Assembly: GCA_015711695.1 (NCBI GenBank)
Contig: JACVIW010000135.1
Location: 1-6,583, forward strand
Direction: 5' to 3'
From: Candidatus Geohydrothermomicrobium daggyaiense
Lineage (GTDB): Bacteria; Actinomycetota; Geothermincolia; Fen-727; JACVIW01
Length of the DNA stretch: 6,583 nucleotides
The stretch's first letter is position 1. Every line of letters starts with the position of its first letter. Both the position numbers and the translations under genes were made by a program. Shown here one piece after another: positions 5,568 through 6,583 of the stretch. The notes beneath the pieces are model-generated. The model ran no database searches. It saw only the letters and a list, made by a program, of their open reading frames with translations, and was not told the origin of the DNA.

Positions 5568-6583
5568 ATGATGAAGAGGTTTCAAGGATCGCAGCGTTTT
5601 GTTGCTTTTTTTACCTGCGCTATCTTCATGCTTGCGTTAAATCTCACCTGCTCGCTGGGAAATGCTTTCTCCGCGGTCCCTGGCGCTGAGTTCGAAGCGA
5701 AAACTGATGACGGTGCGATTCTTACGATAAGGCGCTACCTCCCTGAATGGAGTAAGCCGTTCAATGAGGAAGCGCCCCCAGTAATTCTAATGCCAGGAGC
5801 GGGGGCGAACATAAACGAGTTTGACCTGAGAAGTCCTGAAGGGAAACGATATGATGTCAAACTCCCGGAAGTTTTGCCTGAATGGGCACGAGGCGATGAG
5901 ATAATTCGTAGAGATCCAATTAAATTCTACAGCCTTGCTTATTATCTCTATTCTCAGGGTTACGATGTTTGGCTCGGATGTTATCGAGCGTCCGCTGATA
6001 TTACCCGGGGCTGGTTTCCTTCCTGGAACTCGTCTATCGACCATTACGGGATATACGATGTAGCGGCAGTGGTTAAAAAAGTGCGTCAGATCACAGGCAG
6101 AAAGCCGATTTATATAGGACACAGCATGGGCGCGACAATGGCTTACATCTATCTTCAGGGAGCGGTTTTTAAGGGTTTAGCAAACCCGAAGGTTGTGTCA
6201 GTGCCAGCGAAAGCGCGCATGAGGAATAATGGCTCTGGCTCCGAAGCGGTGAGGGGATTCGTTAACCTGGACGGGCCGATCGTGCCGAGTGTCAATGTCT
6301 GTATTCCCTCCATCGTTTTCTTTTTCTTGGTGCCCGAAGCGTGTATAAGCACAGGCGGAATTGATCCTTCTCTTGCTGAGTGTTCCGCTGATATCATAAT
6401 CTTGATGGAGCGGATATTGTGGGCGCTCAAAGATTGTCTGCCTGATTTTCTTAAACCCATAGCTGCCGCCATTCGGTTCGTCAATCCAGCGAATATTGAC
6501 ATTAACGTGCTGAAGTTTCATTCCGGCTACGTGGGTGGCGGACTTCACCCACATGCTATGGCTCAGGTTTCTGACAGCATTAA
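5568..6583 (+). CDS. Exported alpha/beta hydrolase, acid-lipase-like (3' partial)
   Basis: The frame runs from the paired ATG-ATG at 5568/5571 to the window edge without a stop: 338 visible codons. The N-terminus is a signal peptide, with basic residues (K3, R4, R10), a hydrophobic core to about residue 28, then a small-residue cleavage region near N-A-F-S-A (32-36). C28 sits in L-T-C, a poor lipobox, so a lipoprotein is less likely. M-P-G-A-G-A (75-80) is at the oxyanion-hole position. D-V-W-L-G-x-Y-R (133-140) matches the D-V-W-L-G-N-x-R signature of gastric/lysosomal acid lipases. G-H-S-M-G (184-188) is the nucleophile elbow with catalytic Ser186. The expected catalytic Asp and His are not identifiable and probably lie beyond the window. 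Several cysteines after residue 235 would allow disulfides in an exported protein. The likely role is hydrolysis of lipid or other esters in the periplasm or outside. GGTG at 5560-5563 may serve as a modest RBS, spaced better for 5571 than 5568. Confidence 0.85.
   Translation, partial: MMKRFQGSQRFVAFFTCAIFMLALNLTCSLGNAFSAVPGAEFEAKTDDGAILTIRRYLPEWSKPFNEEAPPVILMPGAGANINEFDLRSPEGKRYDVKLPEVLPEWARGDEIIRRDPIKFYSLAYYLYSQGYDVWLGCYRASADITRGWFPSWNSSIDHYGIYDVAAVVKKVRQITGRKPIYIGHSMGATMAYIYLQGAVFKGLANPKVVSVPAKARMRNNGSGSEAVRGFVNLDGPIVPSVNVCIPSIVFFFLVPEACISTGGIDPSLAECSADIIILMERILWALKDCLPDFLKPIAAAIRFVNPANIDINVLKFHSGYVGGGLHPHAMAQVSDSI

Noticed and set aside
6155..6554. Two overlapping antisense open frames of 115 and 118 codons at the right end
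   Set aside because: They lie opposite the alpha/beta hydrolase, whose G-H-S-M-G and D-V-W-L-G motifs and signal peptide make the + strand the coding strand.

Overview
The window carries four genes, all on the + strand, on DNA of roughly mid-to-high 40s percent G+C (judged by eye). Starts are bacterial: GTG and ATG codons, two of them behind strong Shine-Dalgarno sequences. The protein families, and a hydrolase with an N-terminal signal peptide, suggest a Gram-negative-type environmental bacterium. The overall style (SEC-C multidomain protein, YrpB-type flavin oxidoreductase, DraG-type hydrolase, many AGA/AGG arginines) reminded me of Desulfobacterota-like genomes. That lineage guess is inference and cannot be settled from this window. 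No tRNA, rRNA, CRISPR array, transposase or integrase was seen.

Layout. Positions 1-245 hold possibly the last codons of an upstream gene (stop at 77-79), then a leader with a good sigma70-like promoter (TTGACA at 164-169, 17-bp spacer). Next is a 940-codon gene (246-3068) for a large cytoplasmic multidomain protein. It has a long helical N-terminal half, a perfectly spaced SEC-C zinc motif (C-x-C-x8-C-C at residues 427-439), a beta-rich middle region, and a C-terminal W-L-x-x-P...G-G-x-T-P-x-E-A module resembling the toxin-binding domain of Xre/MbcA/ParS antitoxins. Its function is not known.

A 463-bp gap (3069-3531) follows. It contains no convincing gene but has a cluster of inverted repeats at 3231-3345 that can fold in mutually exclusive ways. 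Then come a nitronate monooxygenase/2-nitropropane dioxygenase-family flavoprotein (3532-4584), an ADP-ribosylglycohydrolase of the DraG family (4724-5497), and an exported alpha/beta hydrolase related to acid lipases (5568 to the window end, incomplete).

How they fit together. The NMO-like, DraG-like and lipase-like genes are close and co-directional (139- and 70-bp gaps), so some co-transcription is possible. Their predicted chemistries do not form an obvious pathway: flavin oxidation of nitronates or similar compounds, removal of ADP-ribose from a target, and ester hydrolysis outside the cytoplasm. No DraT-type ADP-ribosyltransferase or nitrogenase gene is present. I see an ordinary stretch of chromosome. 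The two points most worth a second look are the large SEC-C/antitoxin-like fusion protein and the structured intergenic region before the flavoprotein gene.
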